Positions 26,326 through 34,655 of a DNA stretch of 64,000 bases are shown here, piece by piece. How positions within the stretch are numbered: the stretch's first letter is position 1; the number at the start of each line of letters is the position of its first letter. This DNA comes from Opitutaceae bacterium (GTDB taxonomy: Bacteria; Verrucomicrobiota; Verrucomicrobiia; Opitutales; Opitutaceae). The notes below the pieces were generated by a model. It had not been told where the DNA came from and did not search any database. It saw only the letters and a program-made list of their open reading frames with translations. The stretch lies in contig JANQSC010000008.1 of assembly GCA_028284235.1 (NCBI GenBank), forward strand, positions 124,001 to 188,000. Direction: 5' to 3'. The translations under genes were made by a program, and so were the position numbers.

Positions 26326-27540
26326 CTAACTATCCAATAAGTCCTCGTAGAAACGAACAAGTCGATTTAAGCGATTGTCCCAGCTAGCAACTTCGTTGAT
26401 CCGGTCAATAGCTTTCTTTGACATGTTTCTAACGATGGACTTGTCTTTAGCGAGTTTCACAATTGCGCCAGCGATATCCTCGGCGTATTGTTGCGGATTG
26501 TCAGTTGCGACTCTTATTCCACATTCGTCAGTGACAACGTATCCAGGGCCGCCATTGTAGCTAGTAATCAGGGGAAGGCCGAAGCCCATCGCTTCAAATA
26601 CAACGGTCCCGCTCGGTTCTCTAAAACTGGGAAAGAGAAACACTTCGGATCTTTTATACCATTTAAAAACTTCGTTTCGCGAAACCCGGCCGTGAAGAGT
26701 TACAATGTCTCCTAGACCATGCTCAGCAACAGCCCGTTTACAATCTTCGAGCATATCGCCCGTTCCCAATATATCAAAACTCAAACTGACTGATTTAGAA
26801 GCAATCGCTACTGCTCTTATCGCATCAATAACGCCTTTTGTTCTAATTATTCTGCCCGCAAATAGCAATTTCAATGGTCCAGATTGGTCGTATTCCCGTG
26901 TGTGTTCTCCACTGATTTCATCAGGGCCTGTTTCTGCCATTATCTCAAAACGCTGGATGGGGACCGGCTGCAAGAATTCCTCCAAATAGGGAGCCACCCC
27001 CATTACGAGACTCGCTTGGGTAAATGACCTTCTCAGAATCGGATCATAGCGTACTCTAATCGCATCAAGTTTCCTCAATTTGCGAAACCACTGCTTCTCC
27101 GGACAGTCTTTTTCGAATCCCGTTGGGGTTTCCAGGCTACCCGCGTGAGGCCCTAGGATATATTTTTGACCTAGTCCAGAAGCCGGTGATGGGTATCTCA
27201 GAGCGACTGGGTTGATTTGATGGATGATGTCGTATTCAAAGCCCTCGGTTATCCTCTTTTTGATCCACTTCCGCGCGCGAAAGTAGAACTGTATATAGTG
27301 TGGCTTTAATTCGTGATCAATTCTGGAAAATCTTCCAGTTAGGGTGTTGTGAGTCCAGTTTACTAGTTTGGAAGCTTGAACTGCAGAGCCGTGTGGATCC
27401 CAGCCTTTCGTATGAGTGCTCAACACTGTAGCCTCAGTTCTCTCACAGATCCCCTTTACCCACATATAGGTGCACCAGCTTTCGCCTGGTACGTTCTTAT
27501 CGAAGTAAGGAGCAATAACAAGGACCTTGATCTTTTTCAT
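26326..27540 (-). CDS. Glycosyltransferase family 4 (GT-B)
   Basis: A 404-residue GT-B enzyme. N-terminal KVLVIAPYFDKNVPGESW and DIIHQINPVALRYPS belong to the acceptor domain. The donor domain has KLLFAGRIIRTKGVIDAIRAV, DILGTGDM and FLFPSFREPSGTVVFEAMGFGLPLITSYNGGPGYVV, with both acidic residues of the E-x7-E site. The subgroup resembles plant-type/WcaL-like transferases that act on lipid-linked intermediates. The sugar is unknown. ATG at 27540 overlaps the stop of the preceding GT2 gene in an ATGA, and the ExoV-like gene follows closely, so the three are one translational unit. Confidence 0.92.
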   Translation of the reverse strand: MKKIKVLVIAPYFDKNVPGESWCTYMWVKGICERTEATVLSTHTKGWDPHGSAVQASKLVNWTHNTLTGRFSRIDHELKPHYIQFYFRARKWIKKRITEGFEYDIIHQINPVALRYPSPASGLGQKYILGPHAGSLETPTGFEKDCPEKQWFRKLRKLDAIRVRYDPILRRSFTQASLVMGVAPYLEEFLQPVPIQRFEIMAETGPDEISGEHTREYDQSGPLKLLFAGRIIRTKGVIDAIRAVAIASKSVSLSFDILGTGDMLEDCKRAVAEHGLGDIVTLHGRVSRNEVFKWYKRSEVFLFPSFREPSGTVVFEAMGFGLPLITSYNGGPGYVVTDECGIRVATDNPQQYAEDIAGAIVKLAKDKSIVRNMSKKAIDRINEVASWDNRLNRLVRFYEDLLDS

Positions 27541-28496
27541 CGAACGAGACCTTTTTTTATCGATTTTATGAAACTCCAGGTTTGCGCTTTCAGGGGTTTG
27601 CGATCCTTGGCGCGTACAATTCCAAGTTTGTATGCTGATGCGAGCATTCTAAAAAAGTTGCCCATATATCCTCCAATTGCCGAGGACAAGAAAGCATATA
27701 AAATTCTCGGAAGCAAATACATGGTGGCACGCCCGATTGGCATGCATGCTATTGCTAGTAGTATCTGGTTTCGATGTTTATAAAACATTTTTATCTCGTT
27801 TCTGCGTGAAACTTGCCCTTCATGATGTATAACACTAATTCCCGGAGAGTAGACGATTAGGCTGCCCTGATCCAAAAGGCGATAAGCGAGTTCCTCTTCT
27901 TCGTAGTGCATATATAGAATTTCTGGATACATGCCCGCTTTTTTCACAGCTTCGATACGAAAGGCGTAGCCGGTACCGCTAAAATAGGAGGTAAGAAAGC
28001 TTATATTTGCATACTCTTCGATAGGGACGGGATGCCACCAACGAGCATAGTCGTCCGTTATTCCATCAGGTTGAAGAAGCCTAAAGGCTAATCCGTCTAC
28101 ATCCTTATTCTGATTGAATTGCTCTACCACTTTCCTGAGGCAAAGTTTGTCTGGAACAGATACATCGCTATCAAAACCTACGATAATGTCGGCCTTAGCT
28201 TCTCGGATCCCTCGATTGCGCGATACCGCAGGACCGCTATTTGTCTCGTTTTGAAATAGCCTAACTTTCGGGAAGGCTTTCGAAATCGCTTCGACTGAGT
28301 TGTCCGGGGAGAAATCGTCTACGACGATGATTTCGAAGGAGACATCTTGTTGAGCACTAACGTCACTGAGCAGTTCCAGCATGCTGTTCTTGCGATTATA
28401 GGAGGGGATGACCACCGAAACCTGGGGAAGGGCCTCGGTTTTGTGCCCTGAAATGTGATTGTGAATGTGATAATCCATAGGTTTGGAGGGGGTCAT
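27537..28496 (-). CDS. Glycosyltransferase family 2
   Basis: The open frame reaches to 28910, but its first 138 codons overlap the upstream GT2 gene and are Arg/Pro-rich nonsense. The protein proper begins at ATG 28496 (MTPSKPMDYH) or ATG 28478, 20 bp after the upstream stop, giving about 319 residues. The core is QVSVVIPSYNRKNSMLELL, VVDDFSPDN, NSGPAVSRNRGI and the metal site VGFDSDVSVP, and ALYMHYEEEELAYRLLDQG is on the acceptor side. The C-terminus carries hydrophobic and basic stretches (RILYAFLSSAIGGY), suggesting membrane contact. The sugar is unknown. Confidence 0.9.
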   Translation of the reverse strand: MTPSKPMDYHIHNHISGHKTEALPQVSVVIPSYNRKNSMLELLSDVSAQQDVSFEIIVVDDFSPDNSVEAISKAFPKVRLFQNETNSGPAVSRNRGIREAKADIIVGFDSDVSVPDKLCLRKVVEQFNQNKDVDGLAFRLLQPDGITDDYARWWHPVPIEEYANISFLTSYFSGTGYAFRIEAVKKAGMYPEILYMHYEEEELAYRLLDQGSLIVYSPGISVIHHEGQVSRRNEIKMFYKHRNQILLAIACMPIGRATMYLLPRILYAFLSSAIGGYMGNFFRMLASAYKLGIVRAKDRKPLKAQTWSFIKSIKKGLVR

Positions 28497-28516
28497 TCTC
28501 GTGCGGCAATGGAGAG

Positions 28517-29446
28517 CTATCGGTTTGTGATGGTTGGATGACCTTCGATCCATTCGCCGCGGTGTTTCCAACCTTGGACCCAATGGTGTTGGGTGCGACC
28601 GCTGAGCCGGATTAGTAGGGCGCGCAAAGCGACACCCGTTTTGAGGAAGGCGAGCGACAGAATTCTGGGAATCCCGTTCCAATGCTTTTTGATAAGGCTT
28701 ACCTTGCCGCGGTAGAGCCAGATCATCTTCTGATTTCCGGTGGAGGATTGACCTACTTCGTGTACAGTGATGGCGTCTGGGGTTATTACAGGGCGGTAGC
28801 CTGCTTTTCGGGCTCGTATGGCGAGGTCGACGTCTTCTCCGTAGAGCCAAAAGTGTTCGTCGAACCCTCCGATTGTGTCCCACGCTTCCTTTTCCGCGAG
28901 GAGGAAGCATCCAGTAATGACGCCGACTTCGCGGACGGAGTTACGTTTCCAGGAACCGAGCGATTCAGGGTCGAAGAAGGCGTTGCCCTTGAAAAGAGTG
29001 CTAAGACCTGTGGCGAAAAGGAAGAGACTCCAGGGGCTGGGTTGTCCCCAGCAGGATGACGGTTCGAGGGAAAAACGGTCGTCCTTGAGCGTTCGGCCAC
29101 CGTAGAAACCATACTGTGGATTGGCCTGAGCGAATGAATGCACTTTGTCGATCGCGTGATCGAGTACTTCTGTGTCGGGATTGAGGAGCAGAACATAAGG
29201 AGCGCTTGTTTGTGTCACTGCGAAATTCACCGCTTTAGCGAAGCCCAAGTTCGAGCTTGGTTCGAAGAGTCGAACTGATGTGAAATCGGACCTAATTATT
29301 GAGACTGTTCTGTCTTGAGACTGATTGTCGACGACAAGGATTTCGATATTAACGGAATCAGTCTGGGATAGGACACTCTCGAGGCAGCCCGCGATTTGAG
29401 CTTCCGAATTATAGGTTACAATTACTACTGCAACGTCAACTGGCAT
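28517..29446 (-). CDS. Glycosyltransferase family 2 (rhamnosyltransferase-like)
   Basis: A 309-residue GT-A enzyme: VAVVIVTYNSEAQIAGCLESVL, ILVVDNQSQD, SNLGFAKAVNFAV and the LLLNPDTEVL metal site (about residues 86-95), followed by GGFDEHFWLYGEDVDLAIRARKAGYRP. This N-P-D and W-L-Y-G-E-D-V-D-L combination is characteristic of the WbbL-type rhamnosyl/deoxyhexosyl transferase group. With gmd and fcl in this window, transfer of a 6-deoxyhexose such as fucose is a reasonable but unproven guess. ATG at 29446; it ends 20 bp before the next GT2 gene. Confidence 0.9.
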   Translation of the reverse strand: MPVDVAVVIVTYNSEAQIAGCLESVLSQTDSVNIEILVVDNQSQDRTVSIIRSDFTSVRLFEPSSNLGFAKAVNFAVTQTSAPYVLLLNPDTEVLDHAIDKVHSFAQANPQYGFYGGRTLKDDRFSLEPSSCWGQPSPWSLFLFATGLSTLFKGNAFFDPESLGSWKRNSVREVGVITGCFLLAEKEAWDTIGGFDEHFWLYGEDVDLAIRARKAGYRPVITPDAITVHEVGQSSTGNQKMIWLYRGKVSLIKKHWNGIPRILSLAFLKTGVALRALLIRLSGRTQHHWVQGWKHRGEWIEGHPTITNR

Positions 29447-29462
29447 GATAATTTGGTTATGA

Positions 29463-30026
29463 CTATTCGCGAATCTTGATCACTTTTGCTGGTACTCCCG
29501 CTGCGACCGAGTTCGCATCTATGCTCTTTGTGACAACCGCTCCCGCTCCCACGATACATCCATCACCAATTGTGACACCTGGGGTGACGACGACCCGAGC
29601 TCCGAGCCACACGTCGTTGCCGATCCGCACATCTCGCTCCCTCTTCGATTGGTAGCGAAACAGCTTCCCTTTCTCGAATCGATAGTCGGAAGCCGTAATG
29701 TATACATCGGGAGCAAGCGATACGTTGTTACCGATAACAATACGGCCTTCGTTGTCGCCTGCCCAAAGCGAGGCTCGTTCTCCTATATGGCAATCGTCAC
29801 CTATCATAATACGCTCTCCATTGCGCAACGAAACGTTAGGAGCCAATGAACTACCAGCTCCGAGCTCTATTTTCGATAGTGGCTCGATATGGCTGTAGTT
29901 ATAGTAATGTAAGATGCGGAATAGGTGAAGGTAGTTCTTTAAATTGAGAAGCGACAATATTGCACGAGCTGGTTTCCGGTGATTCGTCGCTTTGCCATCA
30001 AGCTGCTCTCTGGATTTATTAGGCAT
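29463..30026 (-). CDS. WbbJ/maltose-acetyltransferase-like hexapeptide O-acetyltransferase
   Basis: A beta-helix acyltransferase of 187 residues from the ATG at 30026, which has AAGGTG upstream; a longer start at 30095 adds 23 basic residues. Hexapeptide repeats run from about residue 55 (AGSSLAPNVSLRNGERIMIGDDCHIG, IVIGNNVSLAPDVYITASDY). The end RIGNDVWLGARVVVTPGVTIGDGCIVGAGAVVTKSIDANSVAAGVPAKVI has the classical W-x-G and G-V-P-A-K-x-I features of the galactoside/maltose acetyltransferase group. It would O-acetylate a sugar with acetyl-CoA. It lies 16 bp upstream of the GT2 gene at 29446. Confidence 0.88.
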   Translation of the reverse strand: MPNKSREQLDGKATNHRKPARAILSLLNLKNYLHLFRILHYYNYSHIEPLSKIELGAGSSLAPNVSLRNGERIMIGDDCHIGERASLWAGDNEGRIVIGNNVSLAPDVYITASDYRFEKGKLFRYQSKRERDVRIGNDVWLGARVVVTPGVTIGDGCIVGAGAVVTKSIDANSVAAGVPAKVIKIRE

Positions 30027-30095
30027 AATTTTGTTCACCTTGGGTCTAATACCTCGAGACTGACTTCGGCTTTTTGCTCTGCGATGTTGAGCCAT

Positions 30096-30474
30096 GGAAA
30101 TTCGCTAAACGCACGAAAAGTATGATGTCTCGGTTGTGTTGTGCCATTTGGTCTGTTCTACGAAGCATAGCCGAGTGGTGATGAGCGAGCGCGCAGACGC
30201 TTTTTTGGAGGATGTGCGCTTGGAGATTGAGAAGCACCGTAAGATTAGTTAACTAGAGGTCGGCGTAGATAGGGTTACGCATTTTTGATCCAGAGCGTGT
30301 CTAGCTAAAGCACCTCGAGCATGGGACGGAGAGTGACCGCGCGTGAGAAATCCTCGCGAGATCCAGAGGTGACGCGGAGGCTTTGGGGCGGGAATCTGAA
30401 TTCGAAATGCCGCATAAGGGTAGGCTAAATCTGGATCTTTCTTAACTAGATGCCTAGGAGATTGCCGAGCATGT
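30096..30474. other. Intergenic stretch, no gene recognised
   Basis: About 380 bp between the PssE-like gene and the acetyltransferase gene. Apart from a 23-codon plus-strand frame from ATG 30181 (coding-like but too short to call), nothing is seen. No clear terminator or promoter. Confidence 0.4.
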
Positions 30475-30969
30475 TTACTTATTTATGAAACTAGCGATAG
30501 CATTCGTTAAGTTTGGCGAAGCATACTTGCCGATTTTATTTTTTGGCGTGATCGTTTTCAGGCAGGCTAGTTTTTCCCGTAACTCGTCTTCATCAAAGGC
30601 AACTTCGACTTTATCGAGATCGAGTAAACGCCTAGCAGTTGCAAGCTGATGTTCATTGCGATGCTCACCCAAACTCGCTCGTTTCGGCATCACAAGGATA
30701 GGCTTTTGATGTTTCAATGCTGTCAATATGGTGCCCATGCCAGCGTGACCGATTATAATAGAGGCCGAGACTAGTTTTTCTAGAAAAGCTGTCGGGCTTA
30801 AAAAATTCGCAAAATCGATGTTCGCTGGTTTCCAGTCTGTTTGGCCGATTTGAGCAAAGACGTTCTGCCTCTCGATATTTCCGGCCCAATCGTCTACTAC
30901 TTTTACCATGCGATCAAAAGATTGATCGGTACCTACAGTAATAAAGATGTCGTAGTTTTTTTCGGGCAT
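30475..30969 (-). CDS. PssE/Alg13-like glycosyltransferase subunit
   Basis: A 164-residue protein equal to the C-terminal half of a GT28 enzyme: IFITVGTDQSFDRMVKVVD at the N-terminus and IIIGHAGMGTILTALKHQKPILVMPKRASLGEHRNEHQLATA (about residues 70-112), the UDP-sugar binding loop of MurG/Alg13. Such proteins carry the donor site and work only together with a membrane-bound Alg14/PssD partner, which is encoded immediately upstream with a 17-bp gap. Together they typically add the second sugar (often glucuronic acid or another UDP-sugar) to the lipid-linked first residue made by the WbaP/WcaJ-type enzyme encoded further upstream. Confidence 0.88.
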   Translation of the reverse strand: MPEKNYDIFITVGTDQSFDRMVKVVDDWAGNIERQNVFAQIGQTDWKPANIDFANFLSPTAFLEKLVSASIIIGHAGMGTILTALKHQKPILVMPKRASLGEHRNEHQLATARRLLDLDKVEVAFDEDELREKLACLKTITPKNKIGKYASPNLTNAIASFINK

Positions 30970-30986
30970 TTTAGAATAATACTAAC

Positions 30987-31439
30987 CTAATCTAAAACAC
31001 TGCCACTATAAGTGGGTCCACCTGGCTTTTCGAGATGCTTCCATTGTGTGAGCCACAAGTCTGCGTAGGCCCCAACTCTCTTGCCCGATAGCGAAAGTTC
31101 GTCCCCATTTGCGATACTGTCGATCCAAACTGTCTTTTTCCCAATGAGTTTGCCAAACCAAACTGCGAAATATCCCGGAGCCGCTCCAGTGGATACAATC
31201 GTGTTTGGACGCTCTTTAAGTATGATCCAAATGACGCTAAATAGGCTAAGAAACAATCGAAATTTCTGATCCATATTTGAGTCTAGTACTAATCGGAAAT
31301 CGTGGTCTTCCACTTCGTGCTTATACTCTTTGCTTACCGTCGCAAAGGTAACTTTGCAGTTCTCGAAGGCGGGTCTTAGTCTGAGCAGTTGAACCCAGTG
31401 ACCTCCACCCGAAGAAATTGCTAGCACCCGAGGTTTCAT
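30987..31439 (-). CDS. PssD/Alg14-like glycosyltransferase membrane subunit
   Basis: The frame extends to 31496, but the conserved protein begins at ATG 31439 (MKPRVLAISSGGGHWVQLLRL), giving 150 residues, the usual PssD/Alg14 length. The S-S-G-G-G-H-W motif, a membrane-associated hydrophobic stretch (LFLSLFSVIWIIL) and VSTGAAPGYFAVWFGKLIGKKTVWIDS fit the Alg14 acceptor domain, which recruits the Alg13/PssE-type catalytic subunit to the membrane. The partner gene follows directly. The C-terminus is short, as expected for this half-enzyme. Confidence 0.87.
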   Translation of the reverse strand: MKPRVLAISSGGGHWVQLLRLRPAFENCKVTFATVSKEYKHEVEDHDFRLVLDSNMDQKFRLFLSLFSVIWIILKERPNTIVSTGAAPGYFAVWFGKLIGKKTVWIDSIANGDELSLSGKRVGAYADLWLTQWKHLEKPGGPTYSGSVLD

Positions 31440-31710
31440 AGTACGTGATCGCAAATGATTGGGTGGAGAATCAACTGTTGGCTGTTGTCGACGCATATAA
31501 GTGCTCGATTTACTGAGATGAATCTAGTCAGAAGGTAAGGTGACTCTCAGTGTTCCAATATCTATTCTAACAGCGAATCTTAGAGATGTTCTATTTTTAT
31601 TGTAAAATGACATCTAATACCAATAAGTTGAACGGTTTTAAAATAGATCGCGTTCTTATGCATGAGGAAAGAAAGTTCTGTCTATTCAGCTATCGATCTA
31701 ACTACTCAAG

Positions 31711-33138
31711 CTAGCTTGCTCCTCGACCTAGTAAAACTGTAGGAATTGTCATGAATAGAATTTTCAAGTCGAGCCAGATTGACCAATTATCAATGTACTG
31801 TTTGTCCAGTTCCATCCATTCTTCGAAACTGAGGTTATTACGGCCCATCACTTGCCAGAGACAGGTGATTCCCGGCTTTATAGAGATCCGCTTGCGGAAG
31901 AGCCAATCATATTGTTCCACTTCGCTGAATAGAGGAGGGCGAGGTCCGACAAGCGAGATATCGCCAATGAGGGCGTTCCATAGTTGAGGCAATTCGTCGA
32001 TACTAGTCTTGCGAATAAAGCGTCCAACGCGGGTAACTCGGGGGTCTTTTTTGATTTTGAATACCGGTCCGTCTACTTCGTTTTGATCGGCAAGTTTCGC
32101 CTTGAGCTCTTCCGCGTTAACAACCATGGAGCGGAACTTGAGGAGTTTAAAACTGCGCTTGTTCATTCCGACGCGCTCCTGCGCGAAGAAGATAGGGCCT
32201 TTGCTGTCGAGTTTCACGAGCAGCGCTACAACAATTAACAGCGGGCTAAGTAAAATCAGAAGCAGGGCGGATCCCACGATATCCATAAAGCGTTTTACTA
32301 GTAGCTGAAGAACGTGTCGTTCGCGGAAAAAAGTCAGGATGCAATTGTTCTCAAAGGTCTCGATGTGCAAACTCTTAATAAGTCGAGCGTAGTCTGCATC
32401 GGGTGTAAAACGGACGACAACTCCTAGGTCGTAGCCAAGTGAAATGACATTCGTTATGATATCGATGTTCTTTTGAAAGGGTATGCAGATGACGATTTCG
32501 TCTATTTTCTCGTTTTCGAGTATTTCGGGTAGTTGACTGATTGTGCCAAGAAGGGGAATCGCAGTACTCTCGGGCGCTTCGTCGCGAATTTGAATGTATC
32601 CACCAATTCGATATCCTAGTTCCGCGTTGTTGGAGATTTTTGTGGCAAAGTCTTGAGCAAGTGAATTCGTTCCGACGATGACTACATTTCGAGAGTTGGA
32701 GTCAAAACGTCGTGTGAGACTAAGGAATAAGCGGATGGATGCCCGAGCGATAAGCCCAAGGAGATTGTTGATGCACCAAAATATGGCGATTGATTTTAGC
32801 CCAAGAGTCTCGAAATCGAACACAACTCCCGCGATGAGCAAAAGAAACGCGGTTGTTGTACTGGCTTTGAAGAGCCCATAGATTTGCTGGTTGAAATTGA
32901 CGAACCTATTTGTGTCATATCGTATAAAGCGATTGAATACAAAGGTCCACGCGATGAGCATCCCAATAAGACCAATCGACTCGAATAACTTATATTCACG
33001 ATTGAATACGATATAAACTTGAGGTAATGAGTATACGCCTTTCGCTAAGGCAACGGTGATAAAAAGGCTGATCGCGAGCGAAATTTGGTCAAATATGCGA
33101 AGACCATGAATAAACAATTTGTGCCGAAGGCGAATCAT
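31711..33138 (-). CDS. WbaP/WcaJ-like undecaprenyl-phosphate sugar phosphotransferase
   Basis: A 475-residue polyprenyl glycosylphosphotransferase of full bacterial length. Four or five N-terminal helices (to about 145) are followed by a Rossmann-like CoA-binding_3 domain (VVIVGTNSLAQDFA, about 152-260). The C-terminal catalytic domain from about 280 has the re-entrant helix segment KRFMDIVGSALLLILLSPLL, GPIFFAQERVGMNKRSFKLLKFRSM, RKTSIDELPQLWNALIGDISLVGPRPP, and PGITCLWQVMGRNNLSFEEW. It starts repeat-unit synthesis by moving a hexose-1-phosphate, in this subfamily usually glucose or galactose, from the UDP-sugar to undecaprenyl phosphate. It is one of three initiating enzymes in the window. 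Confidence 0.92.
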   Translation of the reverse strand: MIRLRHKLFIHGLRIFDQISLAISLFITVALAKGVYSLPQVYIVFNREYKLFESIGLIGMLIAWTFVFNRFIRYDTNRFVNFNQQIYGLFKASTTTAFLLLIAGVVFDFETLGLKSIAIFWCINNLLGLIARASIRLFLSLTRRFDSNSRNVVIVGTNSLAQDFATKISNNAELGYRIGGYIQIRDEAPESTAIPLLGTISQLPEILENEKIDEIVICIPFQKNIDIITNVISLGYDLGVVVRFTPDADYARLIKSLHIETFENNCILTFFRERHVLQLLVKRFMDIVGSALLLILLSPLLIVVALLVKLDSKGPIFFAQERVGMNKRSFKLLKFRSMVVNAEELKAKLADQNEVDGPVFKIKKDPRVTRVGRFIRKTSIDELPQLWNALIGDISLVGPRPPLFSEVEQYDWLFRKRISIKPGITCLWQVMGRNNLSFEEWMELDKQYIDNWSIWLDLKILFMTIPTVLLGRGAS

Positions 33139-33247
33139 GAGTGTACTTTTGCTAGGCTCTATACGCTTTTTACGAATCGCGCTCTGTAAGCGATCGAGTT
33201 TTTCGAGAATGTGGATTAGCGATCAATTGACTCTCGAAATAATGACC

Positions 33248-34222
33248 TTAGCTATCGCAGTTCCTAAAGTAGTTTGCTACTTCGTTAGGAATTGTGTGCC
33301 AGTATTGGTCGGCGTGTTCTCTCTTCACGTGTTTCAAGAAATCAGCATATATGGCTGACGGGTATTGTGACTGGTTACCGGTATTTTCGAAATCAATATA
33401 GTCTGGATGCACGTTGACGAACGCCATACCTCCATGTTTTGCGACCCAAGCAGTTTTCGACTTCCAAATATCGATCGTCTGTTCCTTCAGCAAAAGATAA
33501 AGTGTACTGTCCTGAGGGAGTGTGTAGGGAAGCTCGACGTAGCCGGTGGAAGGCCGTTTTGGAGCCGTCGACTCATGGGATGCACTTGTAAATTTCGATT
33601 TGTCGCGTTCGGACTTCGGATTGCTTATCCATTTTGGGAAAATTGTTCCGAGGCCATCAGGTTGCGGTTCGAATGGGTCGGTGTCAAATGTAGAACTGTC
33701 GTACGCGATGTCTAGCTTGTGCAGCCAATCTAGGTTTCGATGCATTAGAGGAGAGCGAAAACCGGTCGCCCCCCAATTTTTCAGATACTGGTTGATTTGA
33801 CGAGCGCGGTTCTCAAAACGGGTGAGGCTGTTATAGAGTTTTCCATCGTGGTAGAGCCCGTGGACTCCTACTTCGAATCCGCGCTCTTTTAGATTGAGTA
33901 GTCGTTCTTCAGTTACTCGATATTGACCTTTTGGGATGAAGTTGACGACGGAGCGAAATCCAAGTGACTCCTCGATTTGAAGCAGTTTATCTAGTTGGTC
34001 GTAGCCTATTTGGGATTCAACATCGTGAGAGAGGATGAAAGCGAATTGCTTTTGTTCGGGCCATCCGTTCCAGTTGGCGGGAGCTTCACTAGAGGAGGGG
34101 TCAATAGGCCAAGCTTCTTGGTAGCGTTTTCGTTTTCGTTGAGCGAAATACCGCCTAATCGCCATGCGTAAACTCCAGGGTAAGTAGGGCTTAGCGTGGT
34201 AGTAGAGTTTGAGTCGGAGCAT
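33248..34222 (-). CDS. NodB-like polysaccharide deacetylase family protein
   Basis: A 324-residue protein. The NodB/CE4 fold is supported by FAFILSHDVES (Asp67), EVGVHGLYHDGK with His121 and His125 as metal ligands, TGFRSPLMHRN (Arg156) and the final FVNVHPDYIDF with a His. The first 30 residues are basic without a signal peptide (MLRLKLYYHAKPYLPW), so the location may be cytoplasmic or peripheral. It could remove N-acetyl groups from an amino sugar of the polymer or of a lipid-linked intermediate. Members of this subgroup in polysaccharide loci are poorly characterised. ATG at 34222. Confidence 0.83.
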   Translation of the reverse strand: MLRLKLYYHAKPYLPWSLRMAIRRYFAQRKRKRYQEAWPIDPSSSEAPANWNGWPEQKQFAFILSHDVESQIGYDQLDKLLQIEESLGFRSVVNFIPKGQYRVTEERLLNLKERGFEVGVHGLYHDGKLYNSLTRFENRARQINQYLKNWGATGFRSPLMHRNLDWLHKLDIAYDSSTFDTDPFEPQPDGLGTIFPKWISNPKSERDKSKFTSASHESTAPKRPSTGYVELPYTLPQDSTLYLLLKEQTIDIWKSKTAWVAKHGGMAFVNVHPDYIDFENTGNQSQYPSAIYADFLKHVKREHADQYWHTIPNEVANYFRNCDS

Positions 34223-34655
34223 GCTGTGTGATGCGAGGTGATTAGGTGCTAGCGATTTCGGAGTTTAATAGTGGTACAATGCGGCGACTCCTCTATCGTT
34301 TAAGAAACTTCCGGCTTGGAGAGCTAGACTATCTCATCATGAATGCAACTGCGCTGTACGTAGAGGCTACTGGCAGTTGCGTTGCAAAATAGGTTCAGAA
34401 GCTGTATATCAATAGTTGGGACCGCCTAGCATTCGGTCCGATTCTCTTTGGAGAAACAACGGTTAGATCGGCGATCGAGCACCACCTTAATCGACTCATT
34501 AGACATTCTCTAAGCGATAACTCGTCGGACTTTGCCTCGTGATCGACAGTGTATTATGGTCTATTCCCAGGGAATGGCGGGAAGATGGGTTCGCATTGTA
34601 CTTGCCCTAGCGAGAAAATCTTAGCGCGCCCCTTTATCTGGTATCGCTTGAGTGA
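34223..34655. other. Intergenic stretch, no gene recognised
   Basis: 433 bp between the Wzc-like gene and the deacetylase gene. Both strands lack a credible frame, and I see no strong hairpin with a T-run. It may hold the promoter of the downstream deacetylase-WbaP-PssDE group. Confidence 0.4.

Noticed and set aside
28497..28910. N-terminal 138-codon extension of the GT2 gene at 27537
   Set aside because: It overlaps the upstream GT2 gene out of frame, is Arg/Pro-rich and precedes the conserved GT2 start; an ATG 20 bp after the upstream stop is the natural start.
30181..30252. Short plus-strand frame (MSERADAFLEDVRLEIEKHR type)
   Set aside because: Only 23 codons and no neighbouring context; could be a relic but cannot be supported.
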